From: Mycobacterium sp. 852014-52450_SCH5900713
Lineage (GTDB): Bacteria > Actinomycetota > Actinomycetes > Mycobacteriales > Mycobacteriaceae
Length of the DNA: 64,000 bases
NCBI RefSeq assembly: GCF_001667075.1
Contig: NZ_LZIL01000078.1
Coordinates: 124,001 to 188,000, forward strand
Direction: 5' to 3'
In this document: positions 33,528 through 41,885 of the stretch, one piece after another
Layout of the letters: each line of letters begins with the position of its first letter
Position numbering within the stretch: position 1 is the stretch's first letter
Program-made: the position numbers and the translations under genes
The notes under the pieces: generated by a model
The model's database searches: none
What the model was told of the DNA's origin: nothing
Seen by the model: only the letters and a program-made list of their open reading frames with translations

Positions 33528-34742
33528 CTAAATCCAGACGCCCTTGCCCACCGCGACCACACCGCCCGCGCTTATCGCGAAGCGCTCCCGGTCCTTCTCG
33601 AGGTCCACGCCGACCATCTCGCCGGGCCCGACGACGACGTTCTTGTCCAGGATGGCGTGGCGTACCACCGCGCCCCGGCCGACCCGGGCGCCGGGCATGA
33701 TCACGCTGCCCTCCACGATCGCGCCGTCATCGACCACGACGTTGGACGACAGCACCGAGTTGCGCACCGAAGCCGCCGAAATAATGCTGCCGGCGCCGAC
33801 GACCGACTCCTGGGCCGAGCCGCCGTTGACGAACTTGGCCGGTGCCAGGTTCTCCGACTCACCGCGGATCGGCCAGCGCTTGTTGTAGAGGTTGAACACT
33901 GGATGCACCGAGACCAGGTCCATGTGCGCGTCGTAGAACGCGTCCAGCGTCCCCACGTCACGCCAGTAACCCCGGTCGCGATCGGTCGCGCCCGGCACCT
34001 CGTTGTCCTTGAAGTCGTAAACCGCGGCCATCCCGTCGCCCACCAAGCGCGGAATGATGTCACCGCCCATGTCGTGATCCGAATGGTCGTCGTCGGCGTC
34101 GGCGCGAATCGCGTCGATGAGCACCTTGGTGGTGAAGATGTAGTTGCCCATCGACACGAACGTCGCCTCGGGGTCATCCGGTGTGCCGGGCGGGTCCAAC
34201 GGCTTCTCCACGAATTCGCGGATGCGGCCGGAATCGTCGGCGTCGATACACCCGAATGCGGTGGCCTCTCCGCGCGGCACGCGGATGCCGGCCACCGTCG
34301 CGCCGGCCCCGCTTTCGATGTGGAAGTGGACCATCTGCTCGGGGTCCATCCGATAAACGTGGTCGGCGCCGAAAACGACTATGTAGTCGGGGTCTTCGTC
34401 GTAGATCAGATTGAGCGATTGGTAGATCGCGTCGGCGGAGCCGGTGTACCAGCGGGGGCCCAGGCGCTGCTGCGCGGGCACGGGGGTGATGTACTCACCG
34501 GCCAGACCGGAAAGCCGCCAGTTCTGCGAAATGTGACGGTCCAGTGAATGCGACTTGTACTGGGTGAGAACGCAGATCCTCAAGTAGCGCGCGTTGACGA
34601 GGTTGGAGAGCACGAAGTCGATCAGCCGATAGGCGCCGCCGAAGGGAACCGCGGGCTTGGCCCGATCCGCGGTCAGCGGATACAGCCGCTTGCCCTCACC
34701 GCCGGCCAGGACAATGCCCAGCACGTGTGGCGCTTCCCTCAT
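33528..34742 (-). CDS. glgC: Glucose-1-phosphate adenylyltransferase
   Basis: Makes ADP-glucose from ATP and glucose-1-phosphate, the donor for alpha-glucans and for GlgM. 404 residues: pyrophosphorylase motif [25 protein letters not shown] split as [11 protein letters not shown] and [10 protein letters not shown], then [19 protein letters not shown] and a C-terminal left-handed helix ([20 protein letters not shown]). TAGGTT on the minus strand ends 6 nt before the ATG (leaderless). Divergent from glgM, so donor and acceptor enzymes share a 158-bp control region. Matches Rv1213. Confidence 0.96.
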   Translation of the reverse strand: MREAPHVLGIVLAGGEGKRLYPLTADRAKPAVPFGGAYRLIDFVLSNLVNARYLRICVLTQYKSHSLDRHISQNWRLSGLAGEYITPVPAQQRLGPRWYTGSADAIYQSLNLIYDEDPDYIVVFGADHVYRMDPEQMVHFHIESGAGATVAGIRVPRGEATAFGCIDADDSGRIREFVEKPLDPPGTPDDPEATFVSMGNYIFTTKVLIDAIRADADDDHSDHDMGGDIIPRLVGDGMAAVYDFKDNEVPGATDRDRGYWRDVGTLDAFYDAHMDLVSVHPVFNLYNKRWPIRGESENLAPAKFVNGGSAQESVVGAGSIISAASVRNSVLSSNVVVDDGAIVEGSVIMPGARVGRGAVVRHAILDKNVVVGPGEMVGVDLEKDRERFAISAGGVVAVGKGVWI

Positions 34743-34900
34743 GGTTCAAACCTATCGGCCGTCGCGAGGCGCTGCCAGAGGGACGGCGCTATTGGCGGTG
34801 TTCTGCGGCTGTCCGTCAAGGTATTTGGTCCGCCGGGCCGCTCACCGATTGCCCGGCCCCCGACTCGCGCTCCTCGTTGCGACCGAACTACCGTGCGGGT
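34743..34900. promoter_or_regulatory. Divergent glgC/glgM promoter region
   Basis: 158 bp between the two start codons. AACCTA at 34749-34754 reads TAGGTT on the minus strand, 6 nt before glgC. TACCGT at 34889-34894 ends 6 nt before glgM. Both fit leaderless -10 hexamers. No clear operator seen between them. Confidence 0.5.
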
Positions 34901-36064
34901 ATGCGGGTGGCGATGATGACTCGGGAATACCCACCAGAGGTCTACGGGGGAGCCGGTGTACATGTCACGGAACTGGTCGCCCAGCTGCGCCGATTGTGCG
35001 CGGTCGACGTGCATTGCATGGGTGCGCCGCGGCCGAACGCCATCGTGCACCAGTCCGATCCGCGCTTGCACAGCGCCAACCCGGCGCTGTCGACATTGTC
35101 CGCGGACCTGATGATGGCCAACGCCGCGTCGGCGGCCACCGTCGTGCATTCGCACACTTGGTACACCGGCATGGCCGGTCACCTGGCGGCGCTGCTCTAC
35201 GACATCCCCCATGTTCTGACGGCGCATTCGCTCGAGCCGCTGCGGCCGTGGAAGGCCGAACAGCTCGGCGGCGGCTACCAGGTGTCGACGTGGGCGGAGC
35301 GCACCGCGGTGCAGGCGGCGGACGCCGTCATCGCGGTCAGCTCCGCGATGCGCGAAGACATCCTGCGCGTCTACCCCGCCCTGGATCCCAGCGTCGTGCA
35401 CGTCATCCGCAATGGGGTGGACACCGACGTCTGGCATCCCGCCGGGCCGACGCATACCGGGTCTGTGCTGGCCGAACTCGGCGTCGACCCCGACCGGCCC
35501 ACGGTGGCATTCGTCGGCCGGATCACCCGCCAGAAGGGCGTCGCCCACTTGGTGGCGGCGGCGCACCAGTTCGACCCCGAGGTCCAGGTGGTGTTGTGCG
35601 CGGGCGCCCCCGACACCCCCGAGATTGCCGAGGAAATTCGGTCCGCGGTGGCGCGGCTGGCCCACGATCGGCAGGGCGTGTTCTGGATCAGAGAGATGCT
35701 ACCGATCGGCGAGATACGTGAAATATTGTCGGCGGCAACGGTTTTCGTCTGCCCCTCGGTGTACGAGCCGCTGGGCATCGTGAACCTGGAGGCGATGGCA
35801 TGCGCGACGGCCGTGGTGGCATCCGATGTCGGCGGGATACCCGAGGTGGTCCTCAACGGGGTGACCGGTTCGCTGGCGCATTACGACGCCGGTGACCCGG
35901 CGGGTTACCAGACCAGACTGGCCGAAGCGGTTAACGCGCTCGTCGCCGACCCGGAAAAGGCGAGGCGTTACGGCGAGGCGGGACGCCAACGCTGCATAGA
36001 GGAATTCTCCTGGGCCCGCGTCGCCGAGCAAACCCTGGATATCTACCGAAAGGTGTGTGCGTAG
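34901..36064 (+). CDS. glgM: GT4 glycosyltransferase GlgM (maltose-1-phosphate synthase, earlier GlgA)
   Basis: 387 residues. N-terminal Rossmann domain opens with MTREYPPEVYGGAGVHVTEL; the C-terminal nucleotide-binding domain has VAFVGRITRQKGVAHL and the donor-site motif VCPSVYEPLGIVNLEAMAC with its two Glu residues. In M. tuberculosis the homologue Rv1212c joins ADP-glucose to glucose-1-phosphate to make maltose-1-phosphate for GlgE. Leaderless pattern: TACCGT 6 nt before ATG. Divergent from glgC. Confidence 0.94.
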   Translation: MRVAMMTREYPPEVYGGAGVHVTELVAQLRRLCAVDVHCMGAPRPNAIVHQSDPRLHSANPALSTLSADLMMANAASAATVVHSHTWYTGMAGHLAALLYDIPHVLTAHSLEPLRPWKAEQLGGGYQVSTWAERTAVQAADAVIAVSSAMREDILRVYPALDPSVVHVIRNGVDTDVWHPAGPTHTGSVLAELGVDPDRPTVAFVGRITRQKGVAHLVAAAHQFDPEVQVVLCAGAPDTPEIAEEIRSAVARLAHDRQGVFWIREMLPIGEIREILSAATVFVCPSVYEPLGIVNLEAMACATAVVASDVGGIPEVVLNGVTGSLAHYDAGDPAGYQTRLAEAVNALVADPEKARRYGEAGRQRCIEEFSWARVAEQTLDIYRKVCA

Positions 36065-36086
36065 CCCCGCGGTCCGCTGGCAGGCC

Positions 36087-36260
36087 TTAGCTGGAGCTCG
36101 TGACACCCTTGAGTTCGTCACCGAGGGCGGCGGCTTCGTCGGGCGTCAGCTCGACGACTAGTCGACCACCTCCCTCAAGTGGTACCCGCATCACGATGCC
36201 GCGCCCCTCCTTGGTTGCTTCCAGAGGACCGTCGCCGGTCCGGGGCTTCATCGCCGCCAT
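36087..36260 (-). CDS. DUF3117 small protein (Rv1211-like)
   Basis: 57 residues, a highly conserved actinobacterial family: AAMKPRTGDGPLEATKEGRG, then IVMRVPLEGGGRLVVELTPDEAAALGDEL split over two strands and a helix. No known function. The ATG at 36260 is preceded by GGAGGGAGCACTCG; longer readings lack that. Convergent with glgM, 22 bp away. Confidence 0.85.
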   Translation of the reverse strand: MAAMKPRTGDGPLEATKEGRGIVMRVPLEGGGRLVVELTPDEAAALGDELKGVTSSS

Positions 36261-36462
36261 CGAGTGCTCCCTCCAAATTCGAGCTGGTCCGCCGTTGCGG
36301 ACCTGGTCGGCGCCGAGCATGCCCCGCCAGCGATTTTCCAGCCATACCCGACATCGAACTGCCAAATCACCCCTCTATTGTTCCCTATCCAGGTCACGAG
36401 TTGAACAAAGACCCGGTTCTGCGGGCCTGGGGGCCGCTGAACGCCGATTGCCCGGCCGCGTG

Positions 36463-37041
36463 TCACCGGGGGGAAGGCACCCAACAACCCCGGATATGGT
36501 CGTCGACCATGCCGGTCGCCTGCATCAGCGCATAAGCGGTGGTGGGCCCGACGAAGCGGAACCCGCGCCGCTTGAGCTCGCGCGCCATGGCCTTCGATTC
36601 CGGTGTCGCCGAGGGAACTTCGGAGCCATCCGCCGGCCTGGGGCGCGGTGCGGGCGCAAAAGACCACAGCAGGTCCGCGAGCTGCGCCGAGGTTCCCAGC
36701 TCGGCGGCGGCACGCGCGTTGGCGATGGTCGCGTCGATCTTGGCCCGGTTGCGCACGATTCCGGTGTCCGCCATCAACCGCTGCACGTCCGCATCGGTGA
36801 AGCCGGCGACCTGCTCGAAATCGAACCCCGCGAATGCGCGCCGGAAATTCTCCCGTTTGCGCAAGATGATCAGCCACGACAGCCCGCTCTGGAACGCCTC
36901 CAGGCTCATCCGCTCGAACAGCGCCACCCCGTCGTGCACCGGGCGGCCCCACTCCTGGTCGTGGTAGTCGCGGTACAACTCGAAATCAGGTCCGGGCCGA
37001 ATGGCCGCCCAGCTGCACCGAACCAGCCCGTCATCGCTCAC
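36463..37041 (-). CDS. tag: 3-methyladenine DNA glycosylase I
   Basis: Base-excision repair enzyme that removes 3-methyladenine. 192 residues. Opens with VRCSWAAIRPGPDFELYRDYHDQEWG; the conserved Cys, and a His in VDDHIRGCW, belong to the zinc site of the Tag family. FERMSLEAFQSGLSWLIILRKRENF is the glycosylase core with the catalytic Glu. It starts 2 nt after the Rv1209-like stop, at a GTG, and is the fourth gene of the folP2-gpgS group. Matches tagA/Rv1210. Confidence 0.94.
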   Translation of the reverse strand: MSDDGLVRCSWAAIRPGPDFELYRDYHDQEWGRPVHDGVALFERMSLEAFQSGLSWLIILRKRENFRRAFAGFDFEQVAGFTDADVQRLMADTGIVRNRAKIDATIANARAAAELGTSAQLADLLWSFAPAPRPRPADGSEVPSATPESKAMARELKRRGFRFVGPTTAYALMQATGMVDDHIRGCWVPSPR

Positions 37042-37043
37042 AT

Positions 37044-37391
37044 CTAGTCCTGACGATCCTCGCCGTCCTCGGGTTCCACGGGTTGGGAATCGTCCTCGGC
37101 GGCCGCGGGGGCGGGCACGGCGGCGAGCTGGCCGCGTAGCGCCTCGAGCTCTCGGGCGAGCCGGTCCAGCACCCAGTCCACCTCGCTGGTCTTGTATCCG
37201 CGCAACGCCTGGGTGAACTTGACTGCGTCGACGTCCGCGCCGGTCACCCCGTAGGCGGGCAAGACGGTCGCGGTCGTCCCGCGGGGCAGGGGCGGCAGCT
37301 GCTCACCGCGACCGAACAGCAGACTCGCCGCGCCGAACAGCACGATCGCAACCAGCACCAGCACCACCAGGTAAAGCAACACCAACGCCAC
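37044..37391 (-). CDS. DivIVA-domain membrane protein (Rv1209-like)
   Basis: 115 residues. One N-terminal helix (LLYLVVLVLVAIVLFGAASL), then a DivIVA-like segment: VDAVKFTQALRGYKTSEVDWVLDRLARELEAL read in short form as FTQALRGYKTSEVDWVLDRL, with the characteristic Gly-Tyr. The last 25 residues are acidic. Perhaps a polar or septal adaptor. Lies 50 bp after gpgS and 2 nt before tag. Confidence 0.85.
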   Translation of the reverse strand: MALVLLYLVVLVLVAIVLFGAASLLFGRGEQLPPLPRGTTATVLPAYGVTGADVDAVKFTQALRGYKTSEVDWVLDRLARELEALRGQLAAVPAPAAAEDDSQPVEPEDGEDRQD

Positions 37392-37441
37392 GTCGTCGAT
37401 CCTGCCCTATGCCACCGACAGCGCGACCATGCAGCGCGGCT

Positions 37442-38446
37442 TTAGCGCGGCCTCAGGACCTTCATCGGCGGACGGTCCGCCAGCGACACCGGCGATGTGT
37501 GCTGGGCGTAGCTCTGACCATCGGGCCCCTCGGGGCCAACGGCGAAGAACTGCGTCAATCCGACCCCGGAATCGGGAATCCCGCAGCGCGAGAGCAGGGT
37601 CGCGATGACCTGGCGGCTCATCGCACCCAACTCGGCCAGCGGCCGGTTGCGGTGCGCGCGCACTCCCAAGTTGACCTGGGCGATGGCGCCCAGGCCCAAC
37701 CGGTCGAAAGTGTCCAGCAGCAGGCCGATCTCGACGCCGTAGCCCGGAGCGAACGGCACCGACGTCAGTAATTCGCGGGTCGCCGCGTACTCCCCGCCGA
37801 GCGGCTGCAGGATGCAACCCAGCTCCGGCCGCAGCGCCGCGAGCAGCGGCCGGGCCACCAGCTCGGTGACCCGCCCGCCGCCGGTGGCGCCCGCGGCGCC
37901 CCCGACGTCGCCGACCTGTAGCGGCCGCCGGTAGAAGCTCTTGACCAGGTGGACGCCGTCGCCCATGAGCAGCGGCCCGACCAGCCAGGGCACGAACATC
38001 GGGTTCGGGTTGATCAGGTCGGAGTCGACGAACACGACGATGTCACCGCTGGTGGCCGCCAGCGAGCGCCACAGCGCCTCGCCTTTTCCGGGCCGGATCG
38101 GCACCTCGGGCAACGCCTGCTCGCGGCTGACGACCCGGGCGCCGGCGGCGACGGCGCGGATCTCGGTGTCGTCCGTCGAGCCGGAATCCAGCACGATCAG
38201 CTCGTCCACCAGCCCCCCAGAGCCTTTGACCAGGGGCGAGATGCTTTCGACCACGGATTGGATGGTTTGTTCTTCGTTGAGGGCCGGCAGCACCACCGAG
38301 ATGGTTCGCCCCGCCTTCGCGGCCTCGAGCTCGGCGACCGTCCAGCTCGGACGGTTCCAGCTGCGATCGGACAGCCAGGTATCACCGGGCCGGGCGGCCA
38401 GCACCGCGTCGTCGGTGAGGTCGCCGACCAGGTCGGATGCCGTCAT
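37442..38446 (-). CDS. gpgS: Glucosyl-3-phosphoglycerate synthase
   Basis: First enzyme of methylglucose lipopolysaccharide synthesis: transfers glucose from a nucleotide donor to 3-phosphoglycerate. 334 residues, GT-A fold (GT81): ISVVLPALNEEQTIQSVVES, LIVLDSGSTDDTE, RPGKGEALWRSL, then metal-binding VFVDSDLINPNP and GYGVEIGLLLDTF. Overlaps folP2 by 4 bp (ATGA). Matches Rv1208. Confidence 0.95.
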   Translation of the reverse strand: MTASDLVGDLTDDAVLAARPGDTWLSDRSWNRPSWTVAELEAAKAGRTISVVLPALNEEQTIQSVVESISPLVKGSGGLVDELIVLDSGSTDDTEIRAVAAGARVVSREQALPEVPIRPGKGEALWRSLAATSGDIVVFVDSDLINPNPMFVPWLVGPLLMGDGVHLVKSFYRRPLQVGDVGGAAGATGGGRVTELVARPLLAALRPELGCILQPLGGEYAATRELLTSVPFAPGYGVEIGLLLDTFDRLGLGAIAQVNLGVRAHRNRPLAELGAMSRQVIATLLSRCGIPDSGVGLTQFFAVGPEGPDGQSYAQHTSPVSLADRPPMKVLRPR

Positions 38447-39318
38447 GCCAGCCCCCTCACCGTGCGGGCCGGCGGGCGGGATCCCTGGATGGAGGCCACC
38501 ATCTCCAGCACCCGTCGGGTAGCGGCGACCTCGTGCACGCGAAACATGCGGGCACCGGTGGCGGCCGCCAGCGCGGTGGCCGCCAACGTTCCCTCGAGCC
38601 GCTCGGTCAATTCCACCCCCAAAGTCTCCCCGACGAAGTCCTTGTTACTCAAAGCCATGAGAACGGGCCATCCGGTGTTAACAAGATCGCCCAGGCGGCG
38701 CAACAGCAGCAGCCCGTGGAAGGTGTTCTTGCCGAAGTCGTGGGCCGGGTCGATCAGCACCCGGTCGCGGGCCACCCCGCAGGCGACCGCGCGCTCCGCG
38801 GCGCCGGTGACCTGGCGAATAACGTCGTCGACCACGCCGCGGGTGGTGGTTCCGTAGCTCACCCGGAACGGTCGCGTGCGGGGCAGCGCCCCGCCGGTGT
38901 GCGAGCACACCAGGCCCGCACCGAACTCCGCGGCGACCTCGGCCAGGCCCGGGTCGATGCCGCCCCAGGTGTCGTTGATCAGGTCCGCCCCGGCCGCGCA
39001 GGCCACCCTGGCCACCTCGGAGCGCCAGGTGTCGACGCTGATCAGCTGGTCCGGATAGGCGCCGCGCAACCATTCGATGAACGGGACCAGACGGGTCAGC
39101 TCGGTTTCGGCATCGACCTCCTGGCCCGGGCCCGCCTTGACCCCGCCGACGTCGATGACGTCGGCGCCCTCGGCGATGGCGCGGTGCGCTGCGGCCCGGG
39201 CGGCCTCGTCGCCGAAGGTCGCACCCTTGTCGTAGAACGAGTCGGGGGTGCGGTTGACGATCGCCATGATCAGCGGGCGATCACCGGCGACCGGACGGCC
39301 ACACAAGGTCGATTGCAC
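38443..39318 (-). CDS. folP2: Dihydropteroate synthase homologue FolP2
   Basis: 291 residues with the DHPS barrel: IMAIVNRTPDSFYDKGATFGDE, VIDVGGVKAGPG, ISVDTWRSEVA, LINDTWGG, and VLIDPAHDFGKNTFHG. The mycobacterial FolP2 group is thought not to be the main folate enzyme (FolP1 is), and its role is unsettled. GTG at 39318 is the only start in the open frame before the fadD6 stop. Upstream in frame lies a 30-bp repeat that, as I recall, is read as a peptide repeat in M. tuberculosis FolP2. Matches Rv1207. Confidence 0.93.
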   Translation of the reverse strand: MQSTLCGRPVAGDRPLIMAIVNRTPDSFYDKGATFGDEAARAAAHRAIAEGADVIDVGGVKAGPGQEVDAETELTRLVPFIEWLRGAYPDQLISVDTWRSEVARVACAAGADLINDTWGGIDPGLAEVAAEFGAGLVCSHTGGALPRTRPFRVSYGTTTRGVVDDVIRQVTGAAERAVACGVARDRVLIDPAHDFGKNTFHGLLLLRRLGDLVNTGWPVLMALSNKDFVGETLGVELTERLEGTLAATALAAATGARMFRVHEVAATRRVLEMVASIQGSRPPARTVRGLA

Positions 39319-39345
39319 TTGTCTATGGTGCCTGGTCTGGTCCGC

Positions 39346-39405
39346 GAGCGTGCGGCCAGCCGCACACTGGACGCCGAACGTGCGGCAGGCCGCACACTCG
39401 ACGCG
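39346..39405. repeat. Two 30-bp repeats, each with a 16-bp palindrome
   Basis: Units 39346-39375 and 39376-39405 differ at few bases. Each holds an inverted repeat with a 2-nt centre: GTGCGGC-CA-GCCGCAC (39350-39365) and GTGCGGC-AG-GCCGCAC (39380-39395). They sit between fadD6 and folP2 on the same strand. The design parallels the repeat at 44013. Confidence 0.85.
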
Positions 39406-39408
39406 GGC

Positions 39409-41193
39409 TCAGCCCTGCGGGCGCTTCCCGTCGGCCACTTCGTCGGGGTATTCGTCGTAGTACGGCACGTAACCCTCGTCGCGGCCGGCCAGCACGTACA
39501 GCGGGTCCTTGATGTCGGGCCCGTAGGCCTGCTCGCGCAGCTCCACCTTGCGGCTCTTGAACGTCGTGGTGTGCTCCAGCGACTTGACCACCCGCACGAA
39601 CAGCGGCAGTGCGTAGGCGGGCAGCTGGCCGTACACGGCGCGGGCCAGCGACTTGCCGTCGAACTCCGCGCCGTCGCGCAGCTTGACCGCGGCCATGCCG
39701 GCGCGGCCGCCGGTGCGGGGGATTTCGACCCCGAACACCGTGCATTCCTCCACGGATTCGTCGGACGCCAGCGCCGCCTCCACCTGCGTGGTGGCGACGT
39801 TCTCGCCTTTCCATCGGAACGTGTCGCCGAGGCGGTCGACGAACGCGGCGTGCCCCATGCCCTGCGGGCTCATCACGTCACCGGAGTTGAACCACACGTC
39901 GCCCTCACGGAACGCGTTGCGCACCAGCTTCTTTTCGCTCGACTCCTTGTCGGTGTAGCCGTCGAACGGCTGCAGCCGATTGACGCGGCTGAGCAGCAGG
40001 CCGGGCTCCCCGGGGGGCACCCGGCGTACCCGCCCGTCGTCGTCGCGCAACGGGGCGCCGGTGTCGGGGTCGTACTCCACGTAGGCCAACGGCATCGGGA
40101 AGACGCCGGTCGTCCGGGGCACGTTGAAGACGTTGATGAACGCGGTGTTGCCCTCGCTGGAGGCGTAGAACTCGCAGACGCGCGGGATGTCGAACCGATT
40201 CGTGAACTCGTCCCAGATCTCGGGTCGCAGCCCGTTGCCGGCGATCACCCGCACCTGGTGCGCTCGGTCGGTGGCCTTGCGCGGCTGGTTGAGCAGGTAC
40301 CGGCAGATCTCGCCGATGTAAATGAACGCCGTGGCTTCGGCGGCGATGACCTCGTCCCAAAACTTCGACGCCGAGAACGACTTGCCCAGCGCCAGCGTCG
40401 CCCCGGAGTTGATCACCGACGACAGCGCGACCGTCAGCGCGTTGTTGTGGTACAGCGGCAGGCAGCTGTAGAGCGTGTCGGAGCTCTTCAATCGCAGCCC
40501 GATGCCCCCGAACGCCGCGAGCGCCTTCAGCCACCGCAAGTGGGTCATCACGCTGGCCTTGGGGAATCCCGTTGTGCCCGAGGTGAAGATGTAGAAGGCG
40601 GTGTCCCTGGCCTGCACGGCCGATACCGACGCGGGGTTGGTGGCCGGTGCGCTGGCGGCGAAGCGCTCCAGGTCCTCCACGGTCATGGTCTCGGTGTCGC
40701 CCGACCCGCCGCACTCGGCCACCGCGCTGACCAGGTCCGTCTCCGCGACCAACACCTTGGCCTTGAGCAGGCCCAGGCTGTGCGCCAGCACCTCACCGCG
40801 CTGGTGGTAGTTCAGCATCCCGGCGACCGCGCCGCACTTGACCGCGGCCAGCATGGTCAGCACCGCGTTGGGCGAGTTGCGCAGCATGATCGCGACGACG
40901 TCGCCGTGGCCGACGCCGTGCGCCGCCAGCACCGCGGCGTACCGGTTTGCGGCGGCGTTGGCGTCGCGGTAGGTCAGCTGCTGGTCGCCGAACCGCAAGA
41001 AGATCCGATCGCCGTAGCGGGCCGCGCGTTCCTGAAACACCGTTCCGATGGATTTCTTCGAACCCGGCTGGGCCAGGAGGCCGGTCATCGCCCCGCGCAT
41101 GATCACCGGCATGTCGGCCAGCAGGCCCGGCGCCCGAGATGCGATATCGGTCAGTTTGACCGCCGTGCGCGCTCCGCCGTCGTGATCGGACAA
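39409..41193 (-). CDS. fadD6: Long/very-long-chain acyl-CoA synthetase FadD6
   Basis: 594 residues. Activates fatty acids to acyl-CoA via acyl-AMP, in the FATP-like branch linked to uptake. Shows the AMP-binding P-loop FYIFTSGTTGFPKAS, the adenine motif FYASSEGNTAFINVF, the FACS hinge VWFNSGDVMSPQGMGHAAFV and the C-terminal Lys region. The start is probably TTG at 41193 (protein begins SDHDGG) with GAGGG a few nt upstream. Possible TAGGCT -10 about 40 nt earlier. Matches Rv1206. Confidence 0.93.
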   Translation of the reverse strand: MSDHDGGARTAVKLTDIASRAPGLLADMPVIMRGAMTGLLAQPGSKKSIGTVFQERAARYGDRIFLRFGDQQLTYRDANAAANRYAAVLAAHGVGHGDVVAIMLRNSPNAVLTMLAAVKCGAVAGMLNYHQRGEVLAHSLGLLKAKVLVAETDLVSAVAECGGSGDTETMTVEDLERFAASAPATNPASVSAVQARDTAFYIFTSGTTGFPKASVMTHLRWLKALAAFGGIGLRLKSSDTLYSCLPLYHNNALTVALSSVINSGATLALGKSFSASKFWDEVIAAEATAFIYIGEICRYLLNQPRKATDRAHQVRVIAGNGLRPEIWDEFTNRFDIPRVCEFYASSEGNTAFINVFNVPRTTGVFPMPLAYVEYDPDTGAPLRDDDGRVRRVPPGEPGLLLSRVNRLQPFDGYTDKESSEKKLVRNAFREGDVWFNSGDVMSPQGMGHAAFVDRLGDTFRWKGENVATTQVEAALASDESVEECTVFGVEIPRTGGRAGMAAVKLRDGAEFDGKSLARAVYGQLPAYALPLFVRVVKSLEHTTTFKSRKVELREQAYGPDIKDPLYVLAGRDEGYVPYYDEYPDEVADGKRPQG

Positions 41194-41261
41194 GTCATCC
41201 CTCGTTTCCTGTAAGCAACTCGGCGGACAGCCTAGTAGGGATCACCAGATTGCCGGCGGGC

Positions 41262-41825
41262 TCAATCGGGCGCACACGCCTCCACGGCGGCGCTCACCTT
41301 GTCGACCAGCATCAACCGGTCCATCGCCTGCTGCGAGATGTACCCGCTGTCGAGCAGTCCGCACAGCCAGAGCCACAGGCCTTCGTAATGCCCCAGGGGA
41401 TCGAGCATGACGACGGGTTTGCGGTGCAGGCCGAGGTAGCCCGTGGTCCACGAGTCCAGCAACTCGTCGAGGGTGCCGACGCCCCCGGGCAGCACGATGA
41501 ACGCGTCGGCGCGCTCTTCCATCACGTGTTTGCGCTCATGCATCGTCTCGGTGACGATCAGCTCGTCCGCTTCGGGGTCGGCGATCTCGACGCGCATCAG
41601 AACCTGCGGGATGACGCCGACGGTCCGGCCGCCGCGGGCGCGCGCCGCGGTTGCCACCGCGCCCATCGCCGACACCCGGCCGCCGCCCCACACCAGCGTC
41701 CAGCCGCGCTCGGCGATCGCCTCGCCGAGTTCGGCAGCGACCGCGAGCAATTCGGGATGCTCCGGGCCGGACGCGCAGTACACACACACCGCCCAGTCGC
41801 CTGACGACTCGCGTTCCGAGCGCAT
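41262..41825 (-). CDS. LOG-family cytokinin riboside monophosphate phosphoribohydrolase (Rv1205-like)
   Basis: 187 residues. Motifs VYCASG near the N-terminus, LVWGGGRVSAMGAVA, the active-site ETMHERKHVM, and the PGGVGTLDELLDSW signature. It releases free cytokinin-type bases from nucleotides; in M. tuberculosis the Rv1205 protein is a proteasome substrate whose accumulation sensitises cells to nitric oxide. The frame is open for 2.8 kb upstream, but the ATG at 41825 (MRSERESS) is chosen because TACGTT ends 7 nt before it. Divergent from the ATPase gene. Confidence 0.93.
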   Translation of the reverse strand: MRSERESSGDWAVCVYCASGPEHPELLAVAAELGEAIAERGWTLVWGGGRVSAMGAVATAARARGGRTVGVIPQVLMRVEIADPEADELIVTETMHERKHVMEERADAFIVLPGGVGTLDELLDSWTTGYLGLHRKPVVMLDPLGHYEGLWLWLCGLLDSGYISQQAMDRLMLVDKVSAAVEACAPD

Positions 41826-41885
41826 ACAACGAAACGTAGACCAAGCTTGCTGCGGGCCGCACACCGCGCGCAATAAAATCCGGCG
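41826..41885. promoter_or_regulatory. 60-bp divergent leaderless promoter pair
   Basis: Only 60 bp separate the two start codons. On the minus strand TACGTT (41833-41838) ends 7 nt before the LOG gene; on the plus strand TAAAAT (41874-41879) ends 6 nt before the ATPase gene. The two -35 regions must overlap, so the two transcripts probably compete or share a regulator. Confidence 0.5.

Noticed and set aside
38437-41214. A 925-codon open frame on the plus strand
   Set aside because: Antisense to folP2 and fadD6, low-complexity composition.
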